Assembly (NCBI GenBank): GCA_035449085.1
Contig: DAOTKE010000032.1
Span: 1-25,576 of the forward strand
Reading direction: 5' to 3'
Origin: DUPH01 sp035449085
Lineage (GTDB): Bacteria; Verrucomicrobiota; Kiritimatiellia; RFP12; UBA1067
DNA length: 25,576 nt
Positions within the stretch are counted from its first letter, which is position 1. Every line of letters begins with the position of its first letter. Below, one piece after another: positions 24,440-25,576 of this stretch. Below the pieces are notes generated by a model. That model searched no databases and was not told the DNA's origin. It was given only the letters and a program-made list of their open reading frames with translations. Position numbers and translations under genes: made by a program.

Positions 24440-25576
24440 TCAGCCGTGTTTCAGCGGACGGAAGCGGACACGCGTGGGACGGTCCGCCGCGTCGCCCAGC
24501 AACTTGCGGCGATACTCGTGGTAGTCGGCGTAGTTGCCTTCGAACCATGTCACCGTGCAGTCGCCATCAAAGGCGAGGATGTGCGTGGCGATACGGTCGA
24601 GGAACCAGCGGTCGTGGCTGACCACCATCACGCAGCCACCGAAGTCCGCGATACCCTCCTCCAGCGAACGCAGGGTGGCCACGTCGAGGTCGTTGGAGGG
24701 TTCGTCCAATAACAACAGGTTGCCGCCGCTCCGCAGCAGTTTGGCGAGGTGCACGCGGTTACGCTCACCGCCTGACAGCACGCCCACGCGCTTTTGCTGC
24801 TCGGCACCCTTGAAGTTGAAACGGCTGCAGTAGGCGCGGCCATTCATGCGCGAAATAGGCGCGGACGAGGCCCCTTCAGCGCGTCCCAGCGTCACGAATT
24901 CCGAGCCGCCGGTGATCTCTTCGTAGACGGTGTTATCCGGGTTCAGTGCATCGCGAAGCTGGTCCACGTAGGAAAGCTGCACGGTGGGGCCGACCGTCAG
25001 CGTGCCGGAAAGGGGCTTGAGCTGCCCGGTGATCAGTCTGAAGAGCGTGGTCTTGCCGGCGCCGTTGCCGCCGATGACGCCGACGATACCGCCGCGCGGC
25101 AGATCGAAGCTCATGTTCTCGAAGAGCAGTTTGTCATCGAAGCCCATCGACACCCTGTCGGCCCTGACCACCAGGTCGCCCAACCGCGCACCGGCCGGGA
25201 TCTGGATGCGCAGGTCGTCCTCGCGCGTGCTGATCTGCTGTGCGGCCAGCTCTTCGTAACGGCGCACGCGGGCCATGTTTTTGGCGCGCCGTCCGGACGG
25301 GTTGGTGCGCACCCAGGCGAGTTCGTTTTCAATCAGCTTGCGACGCGACTCCGCCTGCTTGGCCTCGCGCATCATGGCTTCCTGCTTCTGCTGCAACCAC
25401 GCTTCGTAATTGCCCTTGTAGGGGTAGGTGCGTCCGTTATCGAGCTCAAGAATCCACTCGGTCACATTGCTCAGGAAGTAACGGTCGTGCGTCACCACGA
25501 TCAGGGTGCCTTTGAACCCCTTGAGGTAGGTTTCAAGCCAGGCGACCGACTCGGCGTCGAGATGGTTGGTGGGCTC
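24440..25576 (-). CDS. ettA: EttA-type ABC-F translational ATPase (N-terminal part outside window)
   Basis: The frame is open through the right edge, so about 379 C-terminal residues are present. The first residues EPTNHLDAESVAWLE are the Walker B region of the first ABC domain, followed by VVTHDRYFLSNV. The inter-domain linker (P-site tRNA interaction motif region) holds WVRTNPSGRRAKNMARVRRYEEL. The second ABC domain has Walker A GGNGAGKTT (usual GPNGAGKT has P at the second position), signature LSGGERNRVHLAKLL, Walker B LLLLDEPSNDLD with S for the common T, and HDRWFLDRIATHILAF. These blocks match EttA rather than Uup or other ABC-F proteins. EttA binds the ribosomal E site and gates the first peptide bond according to ATP/ADP level. 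It converges on trpB with a two-base gap and no obvious terminator. Confidence 0.95.
   Translation of the reverse strand, partial: EPTNHLDAESVAWLETYLKGFKGTLIVVTHDRYFLSNVTEWILELDNGRTYPYKGNYEAWLQQKQEAMMREAKQAESRRKLIENELAWVRTNPSGRRAKNMARVRRYEELAAQQISTREDDLRIQIPAGARLGDLVVRADRVSMGFDDKLLFENMSFDLPRGGIVGVIGGNGAGKTTLFRLITGQLKPLSGTLTVGPTVQLSYVDQLRDALNPDNTVYEEITGGSEFVTLGRAEGASSAPISRMNGRAYCSRFNFKGAEQQKRVGVLSGGERNRVHLAKLLRSGGNLLLLDEPSNDLDVATLRSLEEGIADFGGCVMVVSHDRWFLDRIATHILAFDGDCTVTWFEGNYADYHEYRRKLLGDAADRPTRVRFRPLKHG

Overview
This is a GC-rich, densely coded bacterial chromosome segment with clear Gram-negative features: a lipoprotein in an AsmA/YdbH-type lipid-transport operon, several Sec signal peptides, and an outer-surface adhesin-like protein made of autotransporter-associated beta-strand repeats. 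That repeat protein, a large TIM-barrel glycosidase-like protein (DUF6259-type) and paired REP-like hairpins after a gene together suggest the PVC superphylum, most likely Kiritimatiellota or a neighbouring Verrucomicrobiota/Lentisphaerota lineage. The taxonomy is an inference from gene content. No rRNA, tRNA or CRISPR array was seen.

Layout. (1) 1-4492, minus: a giant secreted repeat protein with beta-strand repeats, a PA14-like domain and F5/8C (discoidin)-like modules; its C-terminus lies beyond the left edge. (2) 4493-4702: a divergent promoter region. (3) 4703-8305, plus: a three-gene operon matching the ydbH-ynbE-ydbL arrangement of E. coli (inner-membrane bridge protein, small lipoprotein, periplasmic DUF1318 protein) for lipid movement between the two membranes. 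(4) 13177 back to 8375, minus: a tight five-gene operon of a CorA-type transporter, an unknown six-helix membrane protein, an OmpR-type response regulator, a HAMP histidine kinase and an unknown secreted protein. (5) 13369-16572, plus: a secreted glycosidase-like protein with its own strong promoter. (6) 16573-18075: an accessory island holding a REP-like hairpin doublet, a degenerate hexamer repeat, an integron attC recombination site, a methyltransferase gene placed exactly like a gene cassette, and a C-terminal remnant of a phage terminase large subunit that abuts the hrpA stop codon. (7) 21962 back to 18075, minus: full-length HrpA RNA helicase. (8) 22023-23123, plus: PfkB-family sugar kinase, with its promoter overlapping the hrpA start. 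(9) 23232-24437, plus: TrpB without trpA. (10) 24440 to the right edge, minus: EttA-type ABC-F ATPase, whose N-terminal part is cut by the window.

The most notable region is the island between the glycosidase and hrpA. The attC site has the expected R boxes, a spacer, a 16-bp L stem with two bulged bases on one arm only, and a short terminal loop. No integrase or second attC is visible, so it looks like a lone or decaying cassette insertion. The regulatory operon is the other candidate for new biology: a two-component system sits between an ion transporter and unknown membrane and secreted proteins.
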